A stretch of DNA of 12,158 bases from Actinomycetes bacterium (GCA_021799915.1 JAJYZN010000074.1:1-12158), one strand, 5' to 3'. Numbered from the stretch's first letter, positions 1 through 7,170 are shown. Notes: a model not told the origin generated them from the letters alone. Made by a program: numbers and translations.

Positions 1-324
1 ATGAAGTCGTTGGAGTTGCGTGCCGAAGGTGAGAAGAAGGCCCGGCTGCTCCGCGGCGAAGGCGAGGCTGCCGCCCTGTCGGCCATCGACGAGGCCGCGA
101 TCCATCCCAACACCCTTGCAGTCCTCCAGCTGCGGGCCCTCCAGGACATCGCCTCTGCGCCGAACTCGAAGCTGGTCCTGCCCTACGAGGCTGCAGCGCT
201 CGTCGGCGGTGCCGAGATGCTGGTGGACGTGCTGAAGGGGGCAGGTCCCGGATCGGGGAACGGCAGCACCCCCGGTCCCGCGCCTGGCACGCCTTCGACA
301 CCGCCCGCTCGACCGCCGTCGTGA
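1..324 (+). CDS. SPFH/stomatin-like protein, C-terminal part (5' end outside window)
   Basis: The 107 visible residues look like the C-terminal coiled-coil and tail of a stomatin/prohibitin/HflK (SPFH) protein. Residues 3-30 carry the charged, Ala-rich repeat typical of the family (ELRAEGEKKARLLRGEGEAA). Residues 35-55 (NTLAVLQLRALQDIA) and the following SKLVLPYEAA segment match the conserved end of slipins, where the 'LP' motif closes the helical region. A Gly/Pro/Ser/Thr-rich tail fills about residues 80-107. The SPFH domain and membrane anchor should lie upstream, so the ATG at base 1 is probably an internal Met rather than the true start. Family members are membrane-bound scaffold proteins that form large ring assemblies; the exact role here cannot be told. 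The gene ends at TGA 322-324, 59 bp before the next start. Confidence 0.8.
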   Translation: MKSLELRAEGEKKARLLRGEGEAAALSAIDEAAIHPNTLAVLQLRALQDIASAPNSKLVLPYEAAALVGGAEMLVDVLKGAGPGSGNGSTPGPAPGTPSTPPARPPS

Positions 325-369
325 GCCCGAAACGCTGAAGGGGGGCTCGGCACTTCGGCAGCCTGCTGG

Positions 370-375
370 TACTGT
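370..375 (+). promoter_or_regulatory. candidate -10 box placed for a leaderless or near-leaderless transcript
   Basis: TACTGT fits the TAnnnT actinobacterial -10 pattern and ends 8 bases before the ATG at 384. That would put transcription start at or next to the start codon. No good Shine-Dalgarno sequence precedes this ATG, which fits a leaderless mRNA. No convincing -35 is visible. Confidence 0.3.
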
Positions 376-383
376 CGAGCGAG

Positions 384-1964
384 ATGGGAAAGCGGACGGC
401 TCGTCGGGACCGCACGAGGCTGCGAGCCGTCGGGCGCCGAGGCGTGCGAAAGGCTGCCGGGCGGGCCGTCCTCCGGTTCCGCCGGCGCTCCCTTTCCGTC
501 CAGTTGCGGACGATCGCAGTCCTGGTCGTCACGGCCGCGGGTCTCGGGGTCTACGTGGCGAGCGCCCCCTCGGCGCCTTCGGAGAGCCAAGCGGTTGCGG
601 TGGGAACGAGCCAAGGTGCCGGGTCTGCCGGCGGGACTGAGACCGGTGCGAGCGTGCTCAGCCATGCCAGTACCAGCACGCGCGGGATCGTGGGGAACAC
701 AATCAACGTGGTCTTCCCGGTGGTGTCCCTCAACTCGCTCGCAGGGAGGATCGGCTTCGCCGAAGATGTCGAATTCGGCGAGCAGACCAAGGCCATCCAC
801 CTCTTCGTGGACCAGGTGAACGCGGAGGGCGGGATCCACGGACGCAAGATCCATCCCATCATCGTCACATTCACACCGGCCAACACATCCGAGATGCGCT
901 CTTTGTGCAAGGACTGGACCCAGGGGAGCCCCGCCGCGTTCGCCGTGCTCGACGGGTTCGGCACCTGGACGGGGACAAACCAGCTCTGCATCACCCAGGA
1001 AGGGCATACGCCCTTGCTGAGCGCGTGGACGACGGTCACGAAGTGGACGACGTTGGGGGCACCCTACCTCTGGTGGATCGGTCCGGACCAGGCGCCGATA
1101 CTCCAGGCCACGGTCGACTGGGGACTGGCTACACACCTGATCGGAGGTAGCAAGCGAGTGGCCGTGATCGCCGGCAACGACGCCAGCGATCAGGCGGCTC
1201 TCACCGATGACCTCCTGCCGGATCTGGCGCGCGCGGGTATCTCACCGATCGTCGAGACGATCGATGCCAATCCCACAGACACGGCGACGACCAATGCCGA
1301 AGCTCCCCTCATCGTCCAGGAGCTGAGGTCCGACGGGGTCACGTCGGTCATCCCGCTCATGTCCTTCAATGCCCTCTACCCGGTGCTCCAAGCCGAGACG
1401 GAGCAGAATTTCTATCCTCGGCTGCTGCTCTCCGACTACCAGTCGACGATCGAATCAGCACTTGGCCTCATTCCCGTTCCCTATGAGAAGGCGCTGAACG
1501 GCCAGGAGGGCGTCACGACCGAGACGCTGGGAGGCATCGACGACAACCGGCCCGAGAGCCAGGGCGGGTACGACCCGGGCGTCAGGAGCTGTTTCGACAC
1601 CTGGCACAAGGCATACCCGCAGGTGCCCAAAGGCAATCAGAACTTCTATATCGAAGAGCAGGGTCCGGTCCAGTCGTGGTGCATTGCGATCAAGCTCTTC
1701 GCGACGGCCGCTCGAGATGCCGGGCCGGACCTGAACCGGCGGACCTTTGTCGAGGCGATGTCGAGGATCACTGATTTTCCCGGAGGCTTCTCGCCGACGC
1801 TCACCTACGGTGTGGACAAGTACTACGGCCCGACCGAGTACCGGGTGGTCAAGCTCCACAACAACGTCCCACCGTCACCAGCTTGCAAGATGCCCAAGGA
1901 CCACATTCCCCAGGGGCGATGCTGGGTTGTCGTGAAGACATGGCAGCCCCTGCCTCCGGCGTGA
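384..1964 (+). CDS. ABC transporter substrate-binding protein, branched-chain amino acid (LivJ-like, Peripla_BP_6) type
   Basis: This is a 526-residue extracytoplasmic solute-binding protein of the type I periplasmic-binding fold, related to Leu/Ile/Val and amide-binding proteins. The N-terminus is very Arg-rich (residues 1-42), followed by one hydrophobic segment (about 43-60) and an Ala-Ser-Ala at 59-61 that could be a signal peptidase I site. There is no lipobox Cys, so it is secreted or anchored by its signal, not a lipoprotein. The mature part opens with the family's substrate-domain strand (TINVVFPVVSLNSLAG) and has the 'VDQVNAEGGIHGRKI' segment near 142-156, a hallmark of the family. 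Six Cys (175, 202, 403, 433, 501, 513) suggest disulfides in an exported protein. No permease or ATPase gene is in the window, so the ligand is unknown and branched-chain amino acids are not assured. The start is the first ATG; GTG 444 is a weaker alternative. Confidence 0.87.
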   Translation: MGKRTARRDRTRLRAVGRRGVRKAAGRAVLRFRRRSLSVQLRTIAVLVVTAAGLGVYVASAPSAPSESQAVAVGTSQGAGSAGGTETGASVLSHASTSTRGIVGNTINVVFPVVSLNSLAGRIGFAEDVEFGEQTKAIHLFVDQVNAEGGIHGRKIHPIIVTFTPANTSEMRSLCKDWTQGSPAAFAVLDGFGTWTGTNQLCITQEGHTPLLSAWTTVTKWTTLGAPYLWWIGPDQAPILQATVDWGLATHLIGGSKRVAVIAGNDASDQAALTDDLLPDLARAGISPIVETIDANPTDTATTNAEAPLIVQELRSDGVTSVIPLMSFNALYPVLQAETEQNFYPRLLLSDYQSTIESALGLIPVPYEKALNGQEGVTTETLGGIDDNRPESQGGYDPGVRSCFDTWHKAYPQVPKGNQNFYIEEQGPVQSWCIAIKLFATAARDAGPDLNRRTFVEAMSRITDFPGGFSPTLTYGVDKYYGPTEYRVVKLHNNVPPSPACKMPKDHIPQGRCWVVVKTWQPLPPA

Positions 1965-2042
1965 GCCCTTCCACCGGAACGGCACGCACTGCCCGCGCAG
2001 GAGGGGAGCAGGTCACCGGCTCTCAGCCGATGGGTCGCTCCC

Positions 2043-2050
2043 AGGAGGAG
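2043..2050 (+). promoter_or_regulatory. strong ribosome binding site that sets the GH13 gene start
   Basis: AGGAGGAG is the strongest Shine-Dalgarno match on this side of the window. The AGGAGG core ends 8 bases before GTG 2057, an ideal spacing. The same frame is open back to ATG 1883, inside the upstream gene, but none of the earlier starts (1883, 1940, 2030) has comparable support. Confidence 0.7.
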
Positions 2051-2056
2051 GTGCCG

Positions 2057-3685
2057 GTGCACGTCGAGCCACGCGACGAGAAGCGAGCCGCCCGCCAAGG
2101 CCCACAGTGGTGGCGCTACGGCGTGCTCTACCAGGTCTACGTGAGGTCTTTCTCCGACGCAAACGGCGATGGCATCGGCGACTTGCGGGGCGTCGTCGAG
2201 CGTCTCGACCACCTGGAGGATCTCGGCGTGGACGGCATCTGGCTCTCACCTGTGACGGAGTCACCCGACATCGACTGGGGCTACGACGTCAGTGACTACC
2301 TCCACGTCCATCCGGAGCTCGGGACCATGGGTGACCTGGACGAGCTCGTCGCCCAGGCCGGGGCACGAGGGATCCGCGTCCTGCTGGACCTGGTCCCGAA
2401 CCACACGAGCGACCAGCATCCCTGGTTCGTCGAGTCCCGGTCGTCTCGGGACGCGCCGCGACGAGACTGGTACGTCTGGGCGGACCCAGGTACCGACGGC
2501 TCGCCTCCCAACAACTGGGTGAGCAGCTTCGGGGGTCCGGCGTGGACCCTCGACGAGCCCACCGGTCAGTACTACCTGCACAATCACTTGGCCGAGCAGC
2601 CCGACCTGAATTGGTGGAACGACGGCGTTCGGGACTCGTTCGACTCGATACTGAGGTTCTGGCTCGATCGGGGTGTGGCCGGCTTTCGGATCGACGTGTG
2701 CAACATGATCGTCAAAGATGCCCTCCTGCGGGACAACCCTGCGGCGACTCCCGACGACGACGCAGAAGCACAGCTCTTCGGGCAGCGGCCGGTCTTCAAC
2801 GCCAACCGCCCCGAAGTCCATGACGTGCTGCGTCGGTGGCGCCAGATCGCCGACGCCTACGACGCGCCGCGGGTCCTCCTCGGGGAGACGCCGGTCGACG
2901 TGGGCTCGCTGGCCCGCTACTACGGGAACGGTTCCGACGAGCTGCACCTGGCGTTCAACTTCCCTTTCATCACGTCGCCACTGTCGGCTGACGCGCTTCG
3001 CCAGGTGGTCGAGGCGACCGAGACTTGGCTGCCCGTGGACGCGTGCCCTGTATGGACCGGCTCCAACCACGACATGTCCCGCCTGGCCACTCGTTGGGCA
3101 CAAGACGACCCGAGACGGGTTCGTGCCGCGCTCATGATGCTGCTCTGCCTCCGCGGCACCATCGTCTTGTATCAGGGCGACGAGATCGGCCTGGGCAACA
3201 CTCCAGTCGGCAGGGAGGACCTGCGAGACCCGCTCGGGGTCCGATACTGGCCGTACTACGAGGGACGTGATGCCATGCGCACCCCTATGCCCTGGAACCC
3301 AGGGCCCGGGGGCGGTTTCACCACTGCCTCGACGCCCTGGCTGCCGATTGGCGACGTGGATGCGTGCAACGTCGAGGGCCAGCGCGAAGACCCGAGCTCG
3401 ACGCTCTCTTTGGTCCGTGACCTCATCGCACTGCGGCATCGCGAACCCGATCTCGCCACCGGAGCGTATGTGAGTCGTGACGCGCCGCTGGCTGTCTGGG
3501 CCTGGCAGCGCGGGGCCCGCCACGTGGTTGTCGTGAACTTCGCCGACACCTCTGCCACGTGGACCCTGGCAGAGAGCAGGATCGTGATCGGCACCGACCG
3601 GGGGCGCGACGGCGAGCCGGTGTCCGGCGAAGTCGAGCTCGCAGGCTGGGAAGGACTTGTCGTAGAGCTGGCGGCTCCCCAGTGA
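2057..3685 (+). CDS. GH13 alpha-amylase family glycosidase, alpha-glucosidase/oligo-1,6-glucosidase type
   Basis: This is a 542-residue cytosolic-type enzyme that hydrolyses (or transfers) alpha-glucosidic linkages of short oligosaccharides. It starts a few residues before the family's N-terminal strand (WWRYGVLYQVYVRSFSD), followed by the loop DANGDGIGDL often linked to Ca binding. All catalytic regions of the GH13 (beta/alpha)8 barrel are present: region I DLVPNH (Asp111, His116), region II GFRID with nucleophile Asp213, region III GE with acid/base Glu277, and region IV NHD with transition-state stabiliser Asp339. QPDLNWWN and QGDEIG are typical of alpha-glucosidases, and a short beta-sandwich domain ends the protein. 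No signal peptide is visible. The gene follows the binding-protein gene by 92 bp on the same strand, but that neighbour is not a sugar-binding type, so a shared pathway is not shown. Trehalose synthase and isomaltulose synthase are less likely alternatives. Confidence 0.92.
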   Translation: MHVEPRDEKRAARQGPQWWRYGVLYQVYVRSFSDANGDGIGDLRGVVERLDHLEDLGVDGIWLSPVTESPDIDWGYDVSDYLHVHPELGTMGDLDELVAQAGARGIRVLLDLVPNHTSDQHPWFVESRSSRDAPRRDWYVWADPGTDGSPPNNWVSSFGGPAWTLDEPTGQYYLHNHLAEQPDLNWWNDGVRDSFDSILRFWLDRGVAGFRIDVCNMIVKDALLRDNPAATPDDDAEAQLFGQRPVFNANRPEVHDVLRRWRQIADAYDAPRVLLGETPVDVGSLARYYGNGSDELHLAFNFPFITSPLSADALRQVVEATETWLPVDACPVWTGSNHDMSRLATRWAQDDPRRVRAALMMLLCLRGTIVLYQGDEIGLGNTPVGREDLRDPLGVRYWPYYEGRDAMRTPMPWNPGPGGGFTTASTPWLPIGDVDACNVEGQREDPSSTLSLVRDLIALRHREPDLATGAYVSRDAPLAVWAWQRGARHVVVVNFADTSATWTLAESRIVIGTDRGRDGEPVSGEVELAGWEGLVVELAAPQ

Positions 3686-3863
3686 CCCGACGCCAGCGGT
3701 CACACCCGGCCTCTACGATGCGGAACTGACCTCGAGGGGTCGGCGACGCCGGACGGGCATGGCAGCTCGGCCGCTCGCATCTGGACCCTCTGTTCTGAAA
3801 GCCGGTCGGACCGGCGGGTCGATTGACGGACCTCGGCGGTGCCGACGAGCTCACGGAGGCGTC
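3686..3863 (+). promoter_or_regulatory. 178-bp gap before yifB with a short hairpin and possible -10 box
   Basis: No gene is seen here. GCCGGTC at 3801-3807 and GACCGGC at 3809-3815 are a perfect 7-bp inverted repeat around one base; as RNA it would fold as a 5-bp stem with a 5-base loop. TACGAT at 3714-3719 resembles an actinobacterial -10 box, without a clear -35. A T-run that would make the hairpin a terminator is missing. Confidence 0.3.
3855..3859 (+). promoter_or_regulatory. ribosome binding site of yifB
   Basis: GGAGG sits 4 bases before ATG 3864. The encoded protein then begins exactly where the YifB family begins (MTAIISSATLVG), which argues against the longer open frame starting at ATG 3759. 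Confidence 0.6.
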
Positions 3864-5432
3864 ATGACCGCCATCATCTCTTCGGCCACCCTGGTCGGCA
3901 CCACCGGTCGTCCGGTCTCGGTGGAAGTGCACATCTCACCCGGCCTGCCCGGGTTCACGGTCGTCGGGCTCCCCGATGCCGAGGTCCGTGAGTCACGCGA
4001 CCGGGCTCGCGCTGCCATTCTTTCGAGCGGGCTTCCCTGGCCGCAGCGTCGCATCACCGTCAACCTCGCACCCTCGGGCATGCGGAAGGGGGGGTCTGGG
4101 CTCGACCTGCCGATCGCCGTCGGAGTGCTCGTGGCGTCGGGGAACGTCCCGGCCGGACCGGCCAGCGGGGTGGCGTTCATCGGGGAGCTGGGCCTGGACG
4201 GATCGATCCGGCACGTGCCGGGGATGATCGGCCTGGCCGGCGCAGCCGAAGGCACACGTCTGGTGGTGCCGACGGCGGATGCTCTCGAAGCGGCGCTGGT
4301 GCGATCCTGCTCTGTGTCGGGTGTGGGCACGCTGCGTGAGCTCGCGTCGATCCTCGCAGGACGCTCGCCGTGGCCGCAGGCTCTCCAGGGAGAGCGCCTG
4401 GCGGACAGGCGGGGCCGCCCGCTCGGAGAGCGGCCTGGGGGAGCTGAGGGCGACCGCAGTCCCGACCTCTCCGACGTGAAGGGGCAGCGCGTCGGCCGCC
4501 GCGCCGTCGAGGTTGCCGCTGCGGGCGGTCATCACCTCCTCCTCGTCGGGCCACCCGGTTCGGGCAAGACCATGCTGGCCGAGCGGCTTCCGGGTCTGCT
4601 CCCTGCGTTGGACGTCGATGCCGCCCTCGAGGTGAGCCGTATCCACTCGGCGGCTGGCATCCCGCTCCCGAGCGGTCGGCTGCGCCGGCAGCCCCCGTTC
4701 CGGGCACCGCACCACGGGGCGTCGGCCGTGTCGCTCATCGGCGGGGGCACGGCGGCCATGCGCCCGGGCGAGATCAGCATGGCTACCCACGGCGTCCTCT
4801 TCCTCGACGAGATGGGAGAGTTCCCCGCGTCCGTGCTCGATGCGCTGCGCCAACCGCTCGAAGAGGGCGTGGTCAGGGTGAGCCGGGCCCGGGGCACGGT
4901 CACCTTCCCTGCGCAATTCCTCCTGGTCGGCGCGATGAACCCTTGCCCGTGCGGCCAGGGAGGCCCTCCTGGATCATGCCGCTGCCTGCCGGCCGCCAGG
5001 GCCCGCTACACCCGCCGGCTCTCGGGTCCCCTGCTCGACCGGTTCGACTTGGTGGTGCCGCTCACCCGCCTCGATCCCGACGAGCTGCTGGGCTCGACGC
5101 CCGGGGAGTCGTCAGCCGACGTGGCTTGCAGGGTGGAGGCGGCTCGCCGATCGGCCAGCCTCCGGGGTGTCCCATTCAACGCGAGGATCGCCTCTCGGTC
5201 CCTCGACGCGGACGCGCCGCTGAGCCACCAGGCGATGGCGCTGCTCGAAGCGAGGCTCCGGTCGGGGAGCTTGAGCGCTCGGGGACTTCACCGGGTGCGG
5301 CGAGTGGCGCGGACCATCGCCGATCTGGCCGGTGTGGCGGGATCCATCCACGAGGAGCACGTGGCGGAAGCTCTGGCGCTGCGGTCCGGGCGGTCTGCGA
5401 TCGACGGGGCGGGGATGATCGGAGGCGATTGA
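3864..5432 (+). CDS. yifB: YifB/ComM family Mg-chelatase-like AAA+ ATPase
   Basis: A 522-residue cytosolic ATPase of the YifB family; the characterised member ComM is a branch-migration helicase in natural transformation. The N-terminal ChlI-like domain (about 1-190) has the signature segments PGFTVVGLPDAEVRESRDR and ITVNLAPSGMRKGGSGLDLP. The AAA+ domain carries Walker A GPPGSGKT (Lys235), the conserved PFRAPHHGASAVSLIGGG stretch, Walker B VLFLDE (Asp315, Glu316) and the family's NPCPCG...CRC cysteine cluster (Cys361, 363, 372, 374). A C-terminal Mg-chelatase domain follows with LSGPLLDRFDL. The linker between the N-terminal and AAA+ domains (about 165-205) is polar and accounts for its slightly greater length than the usual 500 or so residues. 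The gene converges with tetR. It is often adjacent to dprA in bacteria; here dprA lies about 4.2 kb away on the other strand. Confidence 0.95.
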   Translation: MTAIISSATLVGTTGRPVSVEVHISPGLPGFTVVGLPDAEVRESRDRARAAILSSGLPWPQRRITVNLAPSGMRKGGSGLDLPIAVGVLVASGNVPAGPASGVAFIGELGLDGSIRHVPGMIGLAGAAEGTRLVVPTADALEAALVRSCSVSGVGTLRELASILAGRSPWPQALQGERLADRRGRPLGERPGGAEGDRSPDLSDVKGQRVGRRAVEVAAAGGHHLLLVGPPGSGKTMLAERLPGLLPALDVDAALEVSRIHSAAGIPLPSGRLRRQPPFRAPHHGASAVSLIGGGTAAMRPGEISMATHGVLFLDEMGEFPASVLDALRQPLEEGVVRVSRARGTVTFPAQFLLVGAMNPCPCGQGGPPGSCRCLPAARARYTRRLSGPLLDRFDLVVPLTRLDPDELLGSTPGESSADVACRVEAARRSASLRGVPFNARIASRSLDADAPLSHQAMALLEARLRSGSLSARGLHRVRRVARTIADLAGVAGSIHEEHVAEALALRSGRSAIDGAGMIGGD

Positions 5433-5464
5433 CGAAAGTCGCCCACCCCGGCAGTACCCGTGAA

Positions 5465-5482
5465 AGGCGCCATCCGGCGCCT
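5465..5482. terminator. hairpin between convergent yifB and tetR, possible bidirectional terminator
   Basis: AGGCGCC and GGCGCCT form a perfect 7-bp GC-rich stem around the 4-base loop ATCC. It sits between the stop of yifB (5432) and the stop of the minus-strand tetR (5545). T-runs are poor: only TTT follows on the minus strand and nothing clear on the plus strand, so the terminator role is an inference from position and stem strength. Confidence 0.5.
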
Positions 5483-5544
5483 GCTCCTTGCGCCGAGGAC
5501 GCGGTGTGCGCCGGGGCGTTTGCCTCGCGCGCCGCTGAGCTTGG

Positions 5545-6285
5545 CTACGATGCCCGAGCCCGGTCGATGGTCCCGCCGATCCCGTCCACGAACGCCGACA
5601 TCGCCCGGAGGGCCAGGGAGTTGGATGAGGGATGACTGGCGCCCCGAGCCGAGGCCTCGGCGAACCCGTACACGGTGGCGATAAACGTGGCGTGCAGGGA
5701 TGCCGCGACGATGCGGGGCTCGAACGACCCCTCAGGACATCCCATGCGCTCTCGGAAGAGCTCCGTCATGCGCTGGTGCGACTTGGCCATCGCCTGGAAC
5801 AGCCTCCCGGCCACTTCCGGCGAGCTCTCGGCGAGCAGGACGGCGATGGGGACGGGCGACACCGGTATCCCGGCTGCGTCGGTCACGTCTCCGGCGTACC
5901 CCTGTGCGGTGAGCGAGTCCAGTGCGCCGGCCAGCATGGCGTCGGGCCGCTCGTCTCTCGGCCTGTCCGCCATCGCGCCCACCAGTGCATCTATCCAGTC
6001 TTCGAACCTGGCGATGGCCACGTCGGCCTTGGTCGCGAAATGCAGGTAGAACGTGCGGAAGGCCACGTCGGCCTCGTCGGCGATGTCCTGGACCGTGGTC
6101 GCTTCGTACCCGCGCTGCCAGAAGAGCCGGGTGGCTGCTTCGAGGATCTGGGAGCGAGTGAGCGCTTTCTTGCGGGCACGGCGCCCAGCAGCGACATGGT
6201 CTGACTGAGATGGGAGGTCGACACCCCTGCCACCCCCGCCCTCTGTACGGTCTCCCCGGTCGCCGCTCGCGCTCGCGTCAGACAC
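5545..6285 (-). CDS. TetR family transcriptional regulator
   Basis: A 246-residue DNA-binding repressor type. The N-terminal domain is standard TetR: helix 1 TRSQILEAATRLFWQRGY (43-60), then the helix-turn-helix TTVQDIADEADVAFRTFYLHF (about 63-83) followed by the typical K-A-D continuation. The C-terminal ligand domain (about 95-240) is not specific enough to name a ligand. About 35 polar, disordered residues precede helix 1. The start is GTG 6285: upstream frames hit stops and no later ATG or GTG lies before the HTH. A partial Shine-Dalgarno (AGGATGG) precedes it. The gene lies last in a row of three minus-strand genes, 228 bp after the small membrane-protein gene. That gap has its own AT-rich promoter-like region, so it may be transcribed separately and control itself or a neighbour. 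Confidence 0.92.
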   Translation of the reverse strand: MSDASASGDRGDRTEGGGGRGVDLPSQSDHVAAGRRARKKALTRSQILEAATRLFWQRGYEATTVQDIADEADVAFRTFYLHFATKADVAIARFEDWIDALVGAMADRPRDERPDAMLAGALDSLTAQGYAGDVTDAAGIPVSPVPIAVLLAESSPEVAGRLFQAMAKSHQRMTELFRERMGCPEGSFEPRIVAASLHATFIATVYGFAEASARGASHPSSNSLALRAMSAFVDGIGGTIDRARAS

Positions 6286-6350
6286 TCGTTACCATCCTGC
6301 CATAGTACATCTCTATATCGTGATACCCTGATCGTCTCCAGTTTCAACGT
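6286..6350 (-). promoter_or_regulatory. AT-rich promoter/operator region of tetR
   Basis: A local AT-rich patch in a GC-rich window lies just before the GTG of tetR. On the minus strand it holds TTGAAA (6347-6342) as a -35 candidate and several possible -10 boxes (TACTAT 6307-6302, TATAGA 6317-6312). I cannot decide which pair is used. TATC-GT-GATA at 6316-6325 is a small inverted repeat that could be part of an operator for TetR autoregulation. Confidence 0.4.
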
Positions 6351-6513
6351 GCCTGTGCGAGATGTCGTGGCGTCACCCAGGCATTCGCCCGCCTCAATCC
6401 TCCGCTCCGCTCGCGACACTCCGGCCGGACATGGGCCGTCCTCGCTGAGATCTTGGAGCGGCGGTCCGGACGGTGACCCTTTGCGCGTGATTCCCGCGTC
6501 TCGTCGCGCGCGT
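6351..6513. other. non-coding stretch between the membrane-protein gene and tetR region
   Basis: No gene supported on either strand. Short palindromes occur (TCCGGCCGGA at 6420-6429 and GTCCGGAC near 6464-6471), but in DNA this GC-rich they are weak evidence of function. No terminator with a T-run was found after the stop at 6514. Confidence 0.3.
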
Positions 6514-7107
6514 TCAGCCCCCGGCGGCCGGTTCGGGAGGGTGCGCGTTCGTGGACCCCAGCGCAGGTGACGCGGCAGCAGGACCAGCGGGGGCCGGAGG
6601 CGCGCCGGCAGTTCCCTCCGTTGTGTGCGGGGCGGCCGCGGTCGCTCCTCCTGGGACAGGACCCGGCAGGTGCAGGGCAGCGAGCAGCAAACGGTCCTGC
6701 GCCTCGAGGTGCTCTTGGATGGCCAGCGCTTCAGTGAGGATCGCTTCGGCATCTTTGTACGTGCTTTCTGCTCGATGATCGGATGCCTCGGCAGCGATGT
6801 TCTGGCCGACGATGATGATCGACAGGAGGACGAGCTGGAGGAACGTCTGGGCAATCCAGGCGATGATCCCCTCTCCGCCGGGTCGCAGCGCCGCGGGCAG
6901 GCCGATGAGCGATATGACGGCGAAGACGTAGGCACACCACATGGTCCCGACTCCGTCGGTGATCTTCACGGCCAGCCATGCATTCGCCGTCCCGGCGAGC
7001 TTTCTGGCCATGTCCTTGGTCCGTACCGGACCTCCGGTACTGTGCGACAGTATGGCCGTCGTCCTCGGGTGCGGGACGTGCTTGTACACCATGGTCTGAT
7101 CGCTCAT
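6514..7107 (-). CDS. small membrane protein with two transmembrane helices, function unknown
   Basis: A 197-residue protein with a polar N-terminus (1-45), two hydrophobic helices (about 56-74 and 80-103), then GQNIAAEASDHRAESTYKDA, an amphipathic helix (about 104-145) and a low-complexity Ala/Pro/Gly tail (about 147-197). Two close helices followed by a Q-N motif and a charged helix recall DUF1003 and low-affinity iron-permease-like proteins. I also recall similar unnamed actinobacterial proteins with the segment VGTMWCAYVF. No function can be given. Both termini are likely cytosolic. The start ATG 7107 is well supported by GAGGAGG at 7123-7117, 9 bases upstream. The gene lies between the rhodanese gene and tetR on the same strand. 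The 5' coding part contains two overlapping perfect palindromes (7023-7051). Confidence 0.8.
   Translation of the reverse strand: MSDQTMVYKHVPHPRTTAILSHSTGGPVRTKDMARKLAGTANAWLAVKITDGVGTMWCAYVFAVISLIGLPAALRPGGEGIIAWIAQTFLQLVLLSIIIVGQNIAAEASDHRAESTYKDAEAILTEALAIQEHLEAQDRLLLAALHLPGPVPGGATAAAPHTTEGTAGAPPAPAGPAAASPALGSTNAHPPEPAAGG
7023..7051. repeat. two overlapping perfect palindromes inside the 5' coding region
   Basis: GTACCGGA-CC-TCCGGTAC (7023-7040) has perfect 8-bp arms. It overlaps ACTGT-GCG-ACAGT (7039-7051), with perfect 5-bp arms. They lie about 57-85 bases inside the membrane-protein gene. They could be a regulator-binding site or an mRNA hairpin near the translation start, or chance. 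Confidence 0.5.
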
Positions 7108-7116
7108 GCCTGGATC

Positions 7117-7123
7117 CTCCTCG
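7117..7123 (-). promoter_or_regulatory. strong ribosome binding site of the small membrane-protein gene
   Basis: On the minus strand GAGGAGG ends 9 bases before ATG 7107. It is among the best Shine-Dalgarno sites in the window and fixes this start. Confidence 0.65.
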
Positions 7124-7155
7124 TCGTGTCATTCCTCACCGTTGACGGCTTGGCA

Positions 7156-7170
7156 AGTACGACAGTACGA
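7156..7170. repeat. tandem 7-bp repeat upstream of the small membrane-protein gene
   Basis: AGTACGA-C-AGTACGA lies 49-63 bases before the start codon. Its inner 8-mer CGACAGTA (7160-7167) recurs at 7045-7052 within the palindromic site in the gene. On the minus strand the same bases contain TACTGT, a possible -10 box. A 5-bp inverted repeat GGTTC-G-GAACC lies further back at 7227-7237. Confidence 0.35.

Noticed and set aside
183..1136. 317-codon minus-strand open frame over the binding-protein gene
   Set aside because: It overlaps the ends of two supported plus-strand genes and has no recognisable motif.
2261..3703. 480-codon open frame on the minus strand opposite the GH13 gene
   Set aside because: It is an antisense frame of a gene with all GH13 catalytic motifs; its translation shows no recognisable domain and is rich in residues expected from reversed GC-rich codons.
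3759..3863. Longer yifB start at ATG 3759
   Set aside because: The extra 35 residues are Arg/Gly-rich and unlike the family, while GGAGG precedes ATG 3864, where the family's conserved N-terminus begins.
4943..5635. 230-codon plus-strand frame overlapping the 3' half of yifB
   Set aside because: It is an alternative reading frame of yifB running on into the convergent tetR gene; the composition (Arg/Gly/Ala/Pro) is that of a GC-rich shadow frame.
6286..6513. Riboswitch or small RNA in the gap before tetR
   Set aside because: Only short palindromes common in GC-rich DNA were found; no known riboswitch core could be recognised.
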